DNA of 64,000 bases from Carpediemonas membranifera (GCA_019828565.1 JAHDYR010000008.1:1-64000); one strand, 5' to 3'. Counted from the first letter of the stretch, positions 18,939 through 29,007 are shown. The notes: generated by a model from the sequence alone, not told the origin. Made by a program: numbers and translations.

Positions 18939-21413
18939 ATGCCCCCAACAACGTTTCATGCTGATGTGCGCGTTTTGTTAGATGGAAAGGTGGATCGGTT
19001 CTCTTTTGATGTCATGCGAGATCAGCTTGACGTTGGTCACATTACTATTTCGATTTGCCAACGTTTCCAGCGCTCTATGGATATAACAACTTGCCTAGGG
19101 CAGCTTTCAGCAACTACACTCCATATTCATTACCTTTTACAACGCAACAAGATGGAGGATTCCACTACGTTCTTCGTTCGGGAAGTCGACTCCTCAAGCG
19201 TTGGTGCCCCGGGACTAAAGTGCGCCTCGGCCTCTTCAACCAACGCAGACACGCACGCAGCCATCGAGGCATGTGCTCTCGAGCTTTCATTGCGGATGGG
19301 GTCGTGCTCTCCCAACTTCATTTTCATGTCTTGCCACTCCGACCACGATCCGGAAGCCATACGCCACGCCATGAACCAAGTCATGCCTGACGTGAAGTTT
19401 CTGGGTGTGAGCAACTGCGAGACAGCAATGACCGAGGACATTATCTTCGATGGGATGCACTTGACAATGTTTGCTTTGTCGGACGGGGGCGACATCGCCA
19501 TCAACATTGCAGAGAAGAAACCAGGCAGGATGTCAGAGATCGCTTACAACCTCTCGAAACAGGTGTGCAAGGACGCTGGGAAGAACCCCGACACAGTACA
19601 CCTACACCCTCCCTCCATTGTCATGCTCTACAACACGCTGGGGGAAGAGAAGGACACCATCACCGGCATCCAGGCGTGTTTCGGCCGGGCAGTACCAGTG
19701 GTTGGGGGGTCGGCGTATTTCCAGATGGACGGTAGCTCCAAGGGCTGGGTTGTTGTCCCAAGTGCCAGTGGATGGAACAGCATCGTCATCGTAGCTATGT
19801 GGACAGAGTGCGAGGTCATGGCCGTGTCTCGGTATGGTTTCAGCCCTAGTGCGATCAGTGGTGTTATCACCAAGGTCGGCGAGGACAGCCATGTCATCCA
19901 GGAGATCGACAACCAACCCGCGACACACGTGTACTCCTCCTGGACCGCTGATGCCCTAGATGATGAAGTGAAGAGGTCTGATGGCCCTGAGACCTGCAAT
20001 GTGTCCTGGAAGACGGTGCTCCATCCACTGGGGAAGATGGTCGGCTTCGACTCGACCGGCGATGAGGTCATGCAGCTCACACATGTGCTGCTGTTCCTCC
20101 CCAACGGCGGGGGTCTGAAGACAGCCGTGGAGCATTCCGTCGGTGAGAGACTGATGTTGATGAGCGGTACCACACGCCAGGTCGTCAATCGGGTCTTCGC
20201 GGTGCACCGGCCAGTCCAGGAGAGGTTCCACACAGTCCACGGCGGGCTGTTGGAGTGGTGCTGCGGGATCCTTTCGGCGACAAGAGACCAGCTTCCGATG
20301 CTGCAGCGGCATTTTAAGACCATCTGTCGCAGCTCGCTCATCTCACACTTCCCCATGGGTGAAATCGCTACCTTCCGACTCAACCGCCAGATGATGGACG
20401 CTACTAGTCCCTGTGACTCGTGCGACCCGTTTGGAGCCCCCTGCGAGCCTGTGATATACGAGAAGACCACCTCGGACACCTCATCCTTTGACTCCGAGCC
20501 GGATTCCGAGTCTGACTTTGACGAGGAGATGGCAGTTATCTCGCCTAATGAGAACATCTCCTGTTCATTCTCTCAGTTCGCCGTGGACGTCGACAGCGAG
20601 ACCTGCCTCACCCAGTTCTGCAATCTTTCCTTCAATCTCATTGTATTTGGCGAATCCCAGTCGATCCTGCCAACTGGCGAAGTCACGTTGCTGTTCACGG
20701 ACATCATGTCCAGCACAGACCTGTGGAAGTCCGACTCGAGGAACATGGCAAGGGCCGTCCACTGTCACAACGACGTTCTTAGAGACCTGCTCCAGACCCT
20801 GAAGAGCGCTTGGCCGGGTACTGAGATGAAGTTCGAGGGTGACGCTTTCATGATCGCGTTTTCATCCCCGATCCACTGTGCCCTGTTCTGTGCAGTCGCC
20901 CAGCTAGCTCTGATGCAGGCCGACTGGCCCGAGATCGATCATCCTGACTGCGACACCCTCCGCACACCCATCGATGAGGACCGCTACTGTGCTACGTGCG
21001 CCTTTGCTGCCGAGAAAGGCGAGGCGCCATTGCCCCACTGCTGCACCAAGGAGGTGAGGCGGTCATCTTTCCAGTATCGCGGGCTGAGGATCAGGATGGG
21101 CTTCCACACCGGCCGACCCAAGCCGACGTTTGATGCAGCTTCCAAGCGGGCCGACTACATTGGCATGGATGTTAATCTGGCCACTCGCATCGCCGATTCT
21201 GGCCATGGCGGGCAAATCCTTCTCAGTGGGCAGACATACGAGCAGATCAAGAATGAGGATTTCACAATCGTTGGTGGAGTCGAGTTCAAGCGACTGGGTC
21301 GGTTTGCTCTCTGGGGTCTCGAGGCTCAGGAGATATACGAGATGCGCCTCCCTTGGCTCAGCATGAGGGATTTCACTGGGTTGCCTCTTCGGGGAGCGGA
21401 GCGGCTCGATTAA
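18939..21413 (+). CDS. FIST-domain adenylate cyclase fusion, 824 aa
   Basis: The N-terminal half (about residues 90-450) matches the FIST sensory module and its C-terminal partner: DHDPEAIRHAMNQVMPDVKFLGVSNCETA is the characteristic start. The C-terminal part (about 575-780) is a class III cyclase. Metal-binding aspartates lie in TLLFTDIMSSTDLW and in KFEGDAFMIAF, and the transition-state Asn and Arg in MDVNLATRIAD. Lys in MKFEGDAF suggests ATP rather than GTP. There is a CDSCDPFGAPC cluster in the linker and a second cysteine-rich insert (YCATCAF, HCC) inside the cyclase domain. No membrane segment is evident, so this is a soluble cAMP producer probably gated by a small ligand. The start is the first ATG at 18939. 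Confidence 0.88.
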   Translation: MPPTTFHADVRVLLDGKVDRFSFDVMRDQLDVGHITISICQRFQRSMDITTCLGQLSATTLHIHYLLQRNKMEDSTTFFVREVDSSSVGAPGLKCASASSTNADTHAAIEACALELSLRMGSCSPNFIFMSCHSDHDPEAIRHAMNQVMPDVKFLGVSNCETAMTEDIIFDGMHLTMFALSDGGDIAINIAEKKPGRMSEIAYNLSKQVCKDAGKNPDTVHLHPPSIVMLYNTLGEEKDTITGIQACFGRAVPVVGGSAYFQMDGSSKGWVVVPSASGWNSIVIVAMWTECEVMAVSRYGFSPSAISGVITKVGEDSHVIQEIDNQPATHVYSSWTADALDDEVKRSDGPETCNVSWKTVLHPLGKMVGFDSTGDEVMQLTHVLLFLPNGGGLKTAVEHSVGERLMLMSGTTRQVVNRVFAVHRPVQERFHTVHGGLLEWCCGILSATRDQLPMLQRHFKTICRSSLISHFPMGEIATFRLNRQMMDATSPCDSCDPFGAPCEPVIYEKTTSDTSSFDSEPDSESDFDEEMAVISPNENISCSFSQFAVDVDSETCLTQFCNLSFNLIVFGESQSILPTGEVTLLFTDIMSSTDLWKSDSRNMARAVHCHNDVLRDLLQTLKSAWPGTEMKFEGDAFMIAFSSPIHCALFCAVAQLALMQADWPEIDHPDCDTLRTPIDEDRYCATCAFAAEKGEAPLPHCCTKEVRRSSFQYRGLRIRMGFHTGRPKPTFDAASKRADYIGMDVNLATRIADSGHGGQILLSGQTYEQIKNEDFTIVGGVEFKRLGRFALWGLEAQEIYEMRLPWLSMRDFTGLPLRGAERLD

Positions 21414-22797
21414 CGTCATGTTTGCAAGCTATTACTATAAAGTCACTGTGTGTCAATGAAGGCCAATCCGTTTTGGACGGGTCGGGCCCAGAATTTCAAA
21501 ATATAAATACGGCGCCAGTAGAACGGGTGCACCATCTGAAGTCGACTACGGATGTAGGATACCTCACATGTACATTGAGAGACTGTTCTTGACTCAGAAC
21601 GTCACGATGTCGTTTGGCCACAAATTCAGAAAACCAATTGTGATGAAAACTGCAGCATCAACATCTCTATGATAGTGTTTACAATTCACCTATCGACTCT
21701 CTTCCACAGAAGACTCGAACTGCGTGCACATCATGTTGCTTTGAGGCACGATGAATCGTAATCTACCGCATCCAGGCAAGATGTCCCCCAACAACCCTCA
21801 TCGGCTTCATCGAGGTAGTATGGAGTCGCTACGTTGCCCATTGGTTTCTAACTCGTTGGTTTGAATGAAAGTTGTGATTATTCCAGGAGGCGCGTTGACG
21901 AAGCACGAACAGATGATTGAGACACAAATCATGTGCCCCAATCGATGTCACTTGCAACACAACGAACACTAGTAATCCAGACACACCCGACCCGTTCAGC
22001 GCCAGTCGATATTACAGCGTATTGATTCGATCTGATTCTCAGGCCTGATTGTTGGTTCCTCAGTATGCGGTGGAGGACATCTTTCTCATGTAAATGTTAC
22101 ATATTCAAAGAATTGCTCTTTTGGGATTTGCAGTGATATGATTCTGTCAAATCGGATCAGCAAGATTGTGTGGTTGGTTGGTTGAGTCAGCCTCGAATAG
22201 CATGCGAGAAGGGAATGATCTTCGGCGACTACTTGCTGAAGATTTACAAGCATGCCAACTGGCCACTGGTGCAAGTACTGGTAAGGATAGTCCATGCGGG
22301 TAACACTGTGCCATCCGACAAAACATACAGACGGGATGATGGCGCAAGCTGCTGGGTAGACAACTGACTACTGTCCAAAAATAGATCGTCAAATCGATGT
22401 TGCTTCGGTCCTACCGCGTCAACGGCCAGACCATCACCAACGATTCTATGCAATGCTTACCAACCAACCAGGCGTTCCCGCTTATGGTTATGAACGACGA
22501 TAGCGTTCCGTCAACTATCGCTTACGGCATGCGCCGTTTTGAGGCCATTTCATCGTCTCATTGTGCTGGTTCTTTCCGGAAAGTGAAGGATCGAAAACGA
22601 CGAGCACTAAACCTTCACAGATGCAATGGAAGCAAGTAAAATCTCCATTGGCTGCTGATCTATGTGTTTCATCATGCTCGAAGGGGTCTTCGAATAATCG
22701 GATATTCAATCTGCTGCGTGTGGTAGTCAGCTTCGCTGAATACCCCCAATACCGGTGCCATAGCGAAGTTGGCTGATGCATATGCGCTATTCATCGC
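21414..22797. other. Long gene-poor interval, 1.38 kb
   Basis: More A+T-rich than its surroundings. A short frame at 22397..22639 (80 codons, MLLRSYRVNGQTITN) and one near 22170..22367 have no recognisable family, and joining them would need an intron that does not match the local splice pattern. No tRNA, rRNA or repeat was recognised. It may hold regulatory DNA, a non-coding RNA or a decayed gene. Confidence 0.4.
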
Positions 22798-23217
22798 TCA
22801 CTTTCCAGTGCTACCAAACCCATTCGTCCCGCGATCGCTGATCGACACCTCGTCGGCAGCGACTAGCTCTGGCCGGACAAAGGGGGTAACAATCATCTGT
22901 GCTATACGGTCGCCAACGTGCACATGGAATGGCTCATTCTTATCATGATTGAAGAGGATTACTCCAACAATGCCGCGGTAATCGGCATCTACCACGCCAG
23001 CACCAACATCAATGCCAGAACGAGCAGCAAGACCAGAACGGGGAGCAATGCGTCCATAAGTATTGGCAGGAAGCTCAACGATGATTCCAGTTGAAACCAC
23101 AGCTCGCTCTCCGGGAGCAATGCTGCATTCAACGGCAGAATACAAATCCATGCCAGCAGCACTTAGACTACCATATGTTGGGAGCTTGCTATTTGGTTCT
23201 TTGAGCACAACGTTCAT
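22798..23217 (-). CDS. DUT: dUTP diphosphatase
   Basis: Trimeric all-beta dUTPase, hydrolysing dUTP to dUMP and diphosphate to keep uracil out of DNA. All five family motifs are visible in 139 aa: AAGMDLYSA (I), APRSGLAARSG (II), GVVDADYRGIVGVILFNH (III, with the catalytic Asp and the Tyr that discriminates against ribose), GDRIAQMIV (IV) and RGTNGFGSTGK (V). Length and completeness fit a functional enzyme, with no organelle-targeting extension. The start is ATG at 23217, and an E2F-like sequence lies only 21-33 bp upstream (23238..23250). Confidence 0.97.
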   Translation of the reverse strand: MNVVLKEPNSKLPTYGSLSAAGMDLYSAVECSIAPGERAVVSTGIIVELPANTYGRIAPRSGLAARSGIDVGAGVVDADYRGIVGVILFNHDKNEPFHVHVGDRIAQMIVTPFVRPELVAADEVSISDRGTNGFGSTGK

Positions 23218-23237
23218 CTAATTCTTCTTCGACGTCC

Positions 23238-23250
23238 TTTGCGCGTGAAA
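23238..23250. promoter_or_regulatory. E2F-like site upstream of dUTPase
   Basis: TTTGCGCGTGAAA is nearly palindromic and close to the E2F/DP consensus TTTSSCGC. It sits 21-33 bp from the dUTPase start codon. dUTPase is a classical S-phase gene elsewhere. Whether E2F acts here is inference. Confidence 0.45.
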
Positions 23251-23284
23251 AGTCAAGATCCGTCAAAGGACATCGTGACAACGT

Positions 23285-24781
23285 TTACTGTGCGATCGCA
23301 GTCTGGCATACGTGAGAGTTCTTGAATGCCGGTGACTCGGGCTCACTGGGGCACTTTGCTGGCGAAGAGATGAACTCGGGCTGGCCCTCGATGGAGTGGC
23401 AGTCGTTCGATCCAAGCACATACCAGCCGTTGTTAGACTTCAGCCAGATGTTAACACCGGATTTCCTCACCTCGGTCACGGGTAAATCAAGAGACCAGCT
23501 CTGGCCGGCCTGAATGTGCTCGCCCCTCTTGTCATAGGCCTCAGTATCAACGAGAATGGCACCGGACGTCTTATCGGGACCCATAAAGCAAATTATGCTG
23601 CTGTTATCGGCTATGGCAACAGACGTCCACTCGTGAGAGCATGTCAGGGGTGTGGCAGTCAGCAGGTTGTCTGGGGCGTCATCCTCGAGGAAAGGCTTGA
23701 TCAGCGTAGTGTCCCCGGCACCAAAGAGCGTCTTGCCGCTAAGGTAGAAGGTGTTCTTTCCATAAGAACAGGGCCAGATAGCGTCCACAGGGAAGGGGAG
23801 CTCCGTGAACAACGGCACATTCTCATCACTACCGACGCCGAGGTTGCCGGTAACCTCGTTAAAGCCGGAGACAGCAAGACGTCTGTCGGTTGTCATCAAG
23901 AAGCAGCGGCTATCCGTGTCGTCGGCGGTGATGTCGTCGGGCACGAACCCAGTGGGAAGCTCGACAGGCACGAACTCGTCGTAGTCATCCGCGTTGTCGG
24001 TCGAGCCAACACCAAGAAAGCCACAATCATTACCACCAGCTGCAACAGTGCCGGCCGGGGTGACGATCATTGAGAAGTAGAAGCTCTCACACGGAGAGCC
24101 GAGGAACAGCTTCGTGACGAGCTCATGCTTGTGCCATGCGGGGAGACTGGCCTCATACTCGGCCACATCCCCTGCTTTGACAAAGTCAACTGCTGACGGC
24201 AAGACACCATCGTACTCGCCAACGCCGAGAGAACCGTTGTGGCTCTCACCCCAGACGATCACACCATCAACGGTAGCCGCAAGAGTGCGATCGCCGTCAG
24301 AGACATACTTCATGATGTGGGGAACACGGGCATGGCGGTAGCGGGCAATATACTCGACATCGGCGTTGCCCCCGAGGAGGAACCCAGTCTGGAAGCTGTC
24401 GTTCTGACCCTTGGCAAAGAATCGGCCACCGTAGAAGCGGATACGGATCGGATATTGGCCAGTAACGTCGCCATCAATCTCGGAGTGGTCGAGGGCAGCC
24501 TTTGTCTTCTTGGAGAGGAACCAATGAGCCTTGGCAAACTCGGGGTAGGCGAAGTCGGCTTTGCCGAACAGTCCAAAGACGTGTTCCTCATACTCTTCTC
24601 TTTCTTCCTCCTCCTCTTCTTCATCCTCGTCATCAGAGTGCCTCGCCTCCTCCTCATCTCGTTCTATCAGGTCGTTGGGCTCAAGATCGGGATTGGCATC
24701 CCCCTCAAGGAAAATAGCCCACAAGAGCTCATCGCTCAGAGAGAGGATCGTTGGTTCGGTTTGTTTTCCAGTTGCAAGCAT
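23285..24781 (-). CDS. RCC1-like beta-propeller protein, 498 aa
   Basis: Degenerate RCC1-type repeats can be seen: TVDGVIVWGESHNGSLGVGE, TPAGTVAAGGNDCGFLGVGS, TTDRRLAVSGFNEVTGNLGV and NTFYLSGKTLFGAGD. Near the N-terminus is a long acidic run, mostly Glu, at about residues 50-63. The repeats probably form an incomplete or divergent seven-bladed propeller. A Ran-GEF role cannot be assumed, because RCC1 repeats occur in many proteins. A fragment of a similar protein appears at 26897..27373, suggesting a multigene family in this genome. The start is ATG at 24781. Confidence 0.7.
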   Translation of the reverse strand: MLATGKQTEPTILSLSDELLWAIFLEGDANPDLEPNDLIERDEEEARHSDDEDEEEEEEEREEYEEHVFGLFGKADFAYPEFAKAHWFLSKKTKAALDHSEIDGDVTGQYPIRIRFYGGRFFAKGQNDSFQTGFLLGGNADVEYIARYRHARVPHIMKYVSDGDRTLAATVDGVIVWGESHNGSLGVGEYDGVLPSAVDFVKAGDVAEYEASLPAWHKHELVTKLFLGSPCESFYFSMIVTPAGTVAAGGNDCGFLGVGSTDNADDYDEFVPVELPTGFVPDDITADDTDSRCFLMTTDRRLAVSGFNEVTGNLGVGSDENVPLFTELPFPVDAIWPCSYGKNTFYLSGKTLFGAGDTTLIKPFLEDDAPDNLLTATPLTCSHEWTSVAIADNSSIICFMGPDKTSGAILVDTEAYDKRGEHIQAGQSWSLDLPVTEVRKSGVNIWLKSNNGWYVLGSNDCHSIEGQPEFISSPAKCPSEPESPAFKNSHVCQTAIAQ

Positions 24782-25155
24782 TTCACTTTCTGGATCCAGA
24801 AATTCGAGATAAAAAAAAGGAAGAATTCGAGATCGATGAGATTGATCCAGTCAATGACGGTCCTCGATGCCTTGTGGTGGATGTGTAGAAGATGAGCAGT
24901 CGGCTTCCCGCTACAGCCGGCCTCTAGTCCCTTCTAGGCGACTGTCCGCGATGTGCTGTGTATTGAAGTCGCAGAGAACAATTACCGGAACAAGCCCAAT
25001 CAACGGCATTTACATACATAACCTGTTACAAACCAGCTGCATTGGGCTGTCGCTGGCTTGAGAACCACTGACTCAATCGACGATGAATCCAGCCAACCAG
25101 CATATGAACCATTGAAATAGTGTACTCGACACCAAGTTACCTCGGCCGCAGCTGT
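24782..25155. other. Intergenic, 374 bp
   Basis: Divergent upstream region of the RCC1-like and Smr-domain genes. It contains CATTTACAT at about 25007, related to the recurring ATGTAAAT element. No gene is recognised. Confidence 0.4.
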
Positions 25156-26355
25156 ATGCCCACGCGTGACGTTGATGGCAAACCTGCCAGCATCGAGATG
25201 AAAATCTCAGTCCTCTCGTTTGAACACGATTCAGATGGAAATGACAATGAATTTGACATAGACACAACATCTTTCGAAGAATTTCAGGCTGTGCTCACAA
25301 GTATCTACGATTCGGAGGCTGCAGGGATCTATGGCCTTGCAGAAATGCTATTCTCCTACAATATGGCGGCTCTTGTGCCAATTCGCTCACAAAAAGAGCT
25401 CGATTCGATGAACCTTTCGGACGGGAGCGAGCTCTTCGTCATCTTGCGAGAGTCGATCCCACCACAGTCACTTGAGCGCTTGACCAGGAAAGCCCAGAGT
25501 ATTGTCCCTATCCATGTTCCAGACATCTACGCGGCGCTCCTGAGAGGCTTTACTCCTGTTAGCGATAGCTTTGTGAGGATCTGCGCGGCTATCCACAGTC
25601 AATACCGCGTCAAACCATCACAGCTGTTTGGTCTGTTTACAAATGACCCACCGACAACGTATGGCGAAGCCAACGAACTGATGACACTCTTCGGCTACCA
25701 AGAACGTGATTCAGAGATTGCCTTCGTTCCTGAGGTCGAGCAGGAGTCACACCTACTCCCTCTGCTGCCAAAGACTCAGGCAAAGGTCGATCCGATTGCT
25801 GAATTGATTGAACCGTTTGTAGGAGACACATTGGATCAGATTACTGATATGGTTGCCAGCATCAAGGCTGCTGGCGCTAAGGATCTGCTGGACACCCTTG
25901 GTGAGATCTACAATCTTTCAAAGGAGACTATTCGTCACATCAAAGCCGATTTCACCGAACGTATAACCCAGCCAGCTGTGGGTGGCTCGCGGGGGTCAGT
26001 GTCTGTGAGTGCCCTGAAGACGGCCCCAGCTGGCCCCTCGCATATCATCGACCTCCATGGCTATGACCGTCTCACGGCAAAGTCAATCACAGAGCAGCTA
26101 ATACGCGTCCATTCGGGACCTCAACGCCAGTTTGGTGCCGTCGTCATCACCGGCAAAGGACTCCACACGCACCATTCCATGAACCAGGGGCAGCCGGTTA
26201 TCCAGCCGGCAGTCAAGCATGCTCTGGAAAATAATGAAGTTCCGCATCGCTGGTGTGAGGGCTATTATCTGCTGTGGCCAGAGAGACCGCTGAAGGAGTT
26301 TGTCAGAAGTCAGGTTGCCGGTATCTCCTGTTACTGTGGGGACTTTCAGACGTGA
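25156..26355 (+). CDS. Smr-domain protein with PB1-like N-terminus, 399 aa
   Basis: The C-terminal Smr domain (about residues 300-385) has IDLHGYDRLTAKSI, matching the LDLHG motif, and VVITGKGLHTHHSM, matching TGKG. In other proteins this domain nicks or binds nucleic acid. The N-terminus (about 15-100: ISVLSFEHDSDGND through SDGSELFVILRES) resembles a ubiquitin-like PB1 fold; this is tentative. The middle is helical without recognised motifs. The first ATG is at 25156; the frame is open about 12 codons upstream without ATG. Roles of eukaryotic Smr proteins include mRNA surveillance endonucleolysis (Cue2/N4BP2 type), which is a reasonable but unproven guess here. Confidence 0.75.
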   Translation: MPTRDVDGKPASIEMKISVLSFEHDSDGNDNEFDIDTTSFEEFQAVLTSIYDSEAAGIYGLAEMLFSYNMAALVPIRSQKELDSMNLSDGSELFVILRESIPPQSLERLTRKAQSIVPIHVPDIYAALLRGFTPVSDSFVRICAAIHSQYRVKPSQLFGLFTNDPPTTYGEANELMTLFGYQERDSEIAFVPEVEQESHLLPLLPKTQAKVDPIAELIEPFVGDTLDQITDMVASIKAAGAKDLLDTLGEIYNLSKETIRHIKADFTERITQPAVGGSRGSVSVSALKTAPAGPSHIIDLHGYDRLTAKSITEQLIRVHSGPQRQFGAVVITGKGLHTHHSMNQGQPVIQPAVKHALENNEVPHRWCEGYYLLWPERPLKEFVRSQVAGISCYCGDFQT

Positions 26356-26477
26356 CTATGTGGTGTTAAATTTTCTTGCCCTCGCTTGCCGATTGACCAA
26401 CAGAGACCTTGATCTCAGACCAACAGAACCAATATCTCACACAGCAGAGCGGATCACCGCGGAGGCCCAGGCCTGTA

Positions 26478-26797
26478 ATGTGCGGCCGGCACTCCGAGAA
26501 TTCGTTCCGCTACATCTACTTGCCTCAAGTGCTCGAGAACCTGTCTGTAAGATAAGCTGATCGAGCAAGAGCCGGACGATGAGGAGAAGGCCATCATGGC
26601 CACGCTGCAGAGCATTCGTGAGTCGACGCCGTCTTCTGGCAGTGCACTGCTGCCACGGGTCGTCACACCGAAACCCAAGACGAAGACGAAGACGAAATGG
26701 GACATGCTCATCCCATCAGAAGCAGAACAGGTCACGCAGCGCCGCGCTGCCAGTTGTCCGAGAGATCGATGAGGAGGAGAACATCGAGTCGACCTAG
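26478..26797 (+). pseudogene. Degenerate coding remnant, unknown family
   Basis: Three adjacent stretches look protein-like but lie in different frames: MCGRHSENSFRYIYLPQVL, then LIEQEPDDEEKAIMATLQSI through KTKTKTKWDMLIPSEAEQ, then LPVVREIDEEENIEST followed by TAG. Two single-base shifts would be needed to join them, and no intron with the local splice pattern does so. Best read as a decayed or truncated gene. Confidence 0.35.
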
Positions 26798-26896
26798 TGC
26801 TGGTTCCACCGCAGAAAGCACCGACCAGGGTGGCGATGGAGCCCACCTCGGAGGGCCAGTGCCTTGCCGGGACATGCGTCCTCTCACTGTAAAGCA

Positions 26897-27373
26897 TCAC
26901 TTCTCACGACCGCGTGGAATTGTGCGAGGTTTCGACGGACGTCGACAAGGCCACGGCTGTGCTCCCCCGCCGCGACGACTCCCACCGTGAGCGTGCACCC
27001 GTCTCTCGACCCCGGTCACAAGGAGGTCCTTTCGCCGCCTGGGCAGACTAGCTTCGAAAGCAGCAACAGTCTCCGGCAGCTGGATCCTCCTCGGCTTCGC
27101 CGCCTCGACTTCTCTGACCCGACCCGACTGAAACCCGAGCTGAGAGATGCCGGAACCCTGACTGTACTCAAGGCCGAACAGCCCGCCCGAGGTCACAATG
27201 ACGATGGAGGAACCGTTGTGAGTGTACATGCTGACAACTGGTGGGATGTCAAGTCTGGTGTACCGTGGGTGGACCCTGTATCGTGACCACGCGAGCTCGA
27301 ACAGTCGACCGGCGGTGTCGGTAGTGCTCGTTGAGGAGGCCTGTGCCATTGTACACGTGATATACACCGTCAT
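26897..27373 (-). pseudogene. RCC1-like fragment, 158 codons
   Basis: The frame from ATG at 27373 includes SSIVIVTSGGLFGLEYSQGS and ISQLGFQSG, resembling an RCC1 repeat, then RRIQLPETVAAFEASL and KDLLVTGVERR, resembling the start of the next blade. It then runs into basic, non-conserved sequence. Blades expected on both sides are missing, so this looks like a remnant of a larger RCC1-type gene. It is related in style, not in close sequence, to 23285..24781. Confidence 0.4.
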
Positions 27374-27433
27374 GCTCTGCTCTAGTGTGAGTGTCTTCTT
27401 GCACAAGAACCAGACTGCCTTATCCCTCGCCGA

Positions 27434-27938
27434 CTACAGCTCTGGCACAGGCTTGAGGTAGGCTGGGGCCTGACTCAGCCCCTTGTCCCAAAGCCTGGTA
27501 TCTTCCAGGTCTGGGTCGGCCCCAGCTGCCATGAGCACTGCCCAGAGAGTGCCCTGGAGCAGGGTGTGCAGGGCGGCTGGGAGCTCTTGGCCGTCAGCCA
27601 GCTCGACGTTCATGGACAGCGGGGGACCACTGTAGGTAAGACCTGTAAGGTATACCTTACCTTACCTTACAGGCGTGATCGATGTGCACCTGCGCGTCGT
27701 GCCTCATGGGCGGGAGGTTGGAGCATGGCGAGAAGCTCGTCGGGGAGAAGCTCGGGCTCGGGCGTAATCCTGCCACGCCTTGGCTTTGCGGCCTTTGCGT
27801 TCTGAAGACGCATTGGTCGCTATCCTCAAACTCGGCCTGGGCGGCAGCGATCGGTACATCGCTATATCTGCCCGGCAAGACGCTGCGGATTTCAGATGCT
27901 GCTGATCCGCTTCGTACGGCCATTTGTCGAGATCCCAT
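27434..27938 (-). CDS. Putative two-exon small gene, 158 aa, unknown function
   Basis: A convincing C-terminal exon (27434..27642) reads LTYSGPPLSMNVELADGQEL, then LPAALHTLLQGTLWAVLMAA, and ends AYLKPVPEL before TAG. It can be joined in frame, through a 28-nt intron (27643..27670), to an upstream frame with ATG at 27938 that ends RHDAQVHIDHAC. An in-frame TGA lies 9 bp upstream of that ATG. The N-terminal exon is compositionally odd (Ser/Pro-rich) and may itself be a remnant cut off by the inverted duplication that begins at 28006. No family is recognised. Confidence 0.4.
27643..27670 (-). other. 28-nt palindromic GTAAG-repeat intron (putative)
   Basis: On the minus strand it starts with three tandem GTAAG units, includes the palindrome GTAAGGTATACCTTAC, and ends CCTTACAG. 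Removing it joins HIDHAC to LTYSGPPLS in frame. It would fold into a hairpin. Confidence 0.4.
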
Positions 27939-28005
27939 CTTCCCTCATTGGAGTCCCGATCAGTCAAGTCATGACTGCCGGCGGTAAGAGAGCCCAGAGC
28001 AGTAC

Positions 28006-29007
28006 AATATACTCTACTACACCGCAGAGTCGTTCCTCTACAGACTGCCCCTGGGCGTCATCCTGCTCGTCCTGTCGACTCTGGCCTCCTCCTTCATCAC
28101 ACCATGGATCCGGCTGATTCTGGGTCTATCCCGGGGCTCGGTGTTCTCCATCTTTCTGTACATCCTCGGAGCACTGGGCACTATCGTCGCAGTCATTGAG
28201 TATAGGTCAGGCACGTTCAGCCAGCTTGTAGCTCTCATCCGCCGAAAGCCTGGAGGGCCGTTGTTGCCCCTGCCCATGCGCGGAGGGAGGTATAGCGCCC
28301 TGCTGAGACGGAGCCTGAAGCTGCTCGAGCAGACCATGGGCCACGGTGTTCCGTTTAGCATCATCGTGCTCTCGTCGGCCGTTTATTTCGTGTTCCAGCT
28401 TTTTTTCTCTGAACAGGAAAGGGTCAATGTTTTTGGGTTTACCGCGGTCGATCAGATCGTCCTGCCTTTCTATATTATGCCGTACACCTTTATCATGTAC
28501 CTTTCGCCGCTTAGATCCCTTTTTACGGAAACTGAAATCAAGTCGGCGAAAAAGATTCGGCGGACACAATCAAAGGCGCTCCAACTGTCAGAGTACGACC
28601 TTCTCGCCCCAGGAGACGATCGCCCCCGGCCCATTCCCATGGCGTGGCTGATGAACGCCCTCCACTTCACATGGGATGGTGCTCGTATCTTCTGGGTTGA
28701 CCTCAAGTCCGCATTTACCGTTGAGTTCGCCCCGCTGGAGATCATGGCGTATAGACTCTTCCTCAACTCCAGAGCGGTGCTCTACTTCTACTTTGCTGTC
28801 ATGTATGAGCTCAACACGGTTTACTTCGAGCTCTGCTTGGTGAGGGTCTGCCTTTCTTGGGTCGGTACCGCCATGGTCACCGTGTTCGCGCCCTGGTTCC
28901 TGGGGATGCTGAAGCCCGAGAGGAGGAGGACGATGCACCCATTGAATCTGGCCCTGAAGGCGACGGGGACAGCCATTTGTCTGTTCGTGTTGTGGCTTTT
29001 ACAGTGA
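28006..29007 (+). pseudogene. 5'-truncated multipass membrane protein (copy of 52139..53470)
   Basis: Starts abruptly at the duplication edge with NILYYTAESFLYRLPLG, preceded in frame by a TAA at 27985..27987, and lacks the first 120 or so residues of the parent. Downstream it is uninterrupted, with several membrane segments (SGVFSIFLYI-type helix, PFSIIVLSSAVYFVFQLFF, ALKATGTAICLFVLWLLQ). It retains the correct frame where the parent copy has two indels. The first in-frame ATG is deep inside at about 28276, so it is probably not a functional gene. Confidence 0.75.

Noticed and set aside
21700-21730. Minus-strand B-box-like AGTTCGAGTCT
   Set aside because: T-arm stem has only three of five pairs and no acceptor stem is visible.
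22170-22639. Spliced gene from two short frames in the 21.4-22.8 kb interval
   Set aside because: The required 29-nt intron ends AAAATAG, unlike all other introns here, and the protein resembles nothing known to me.
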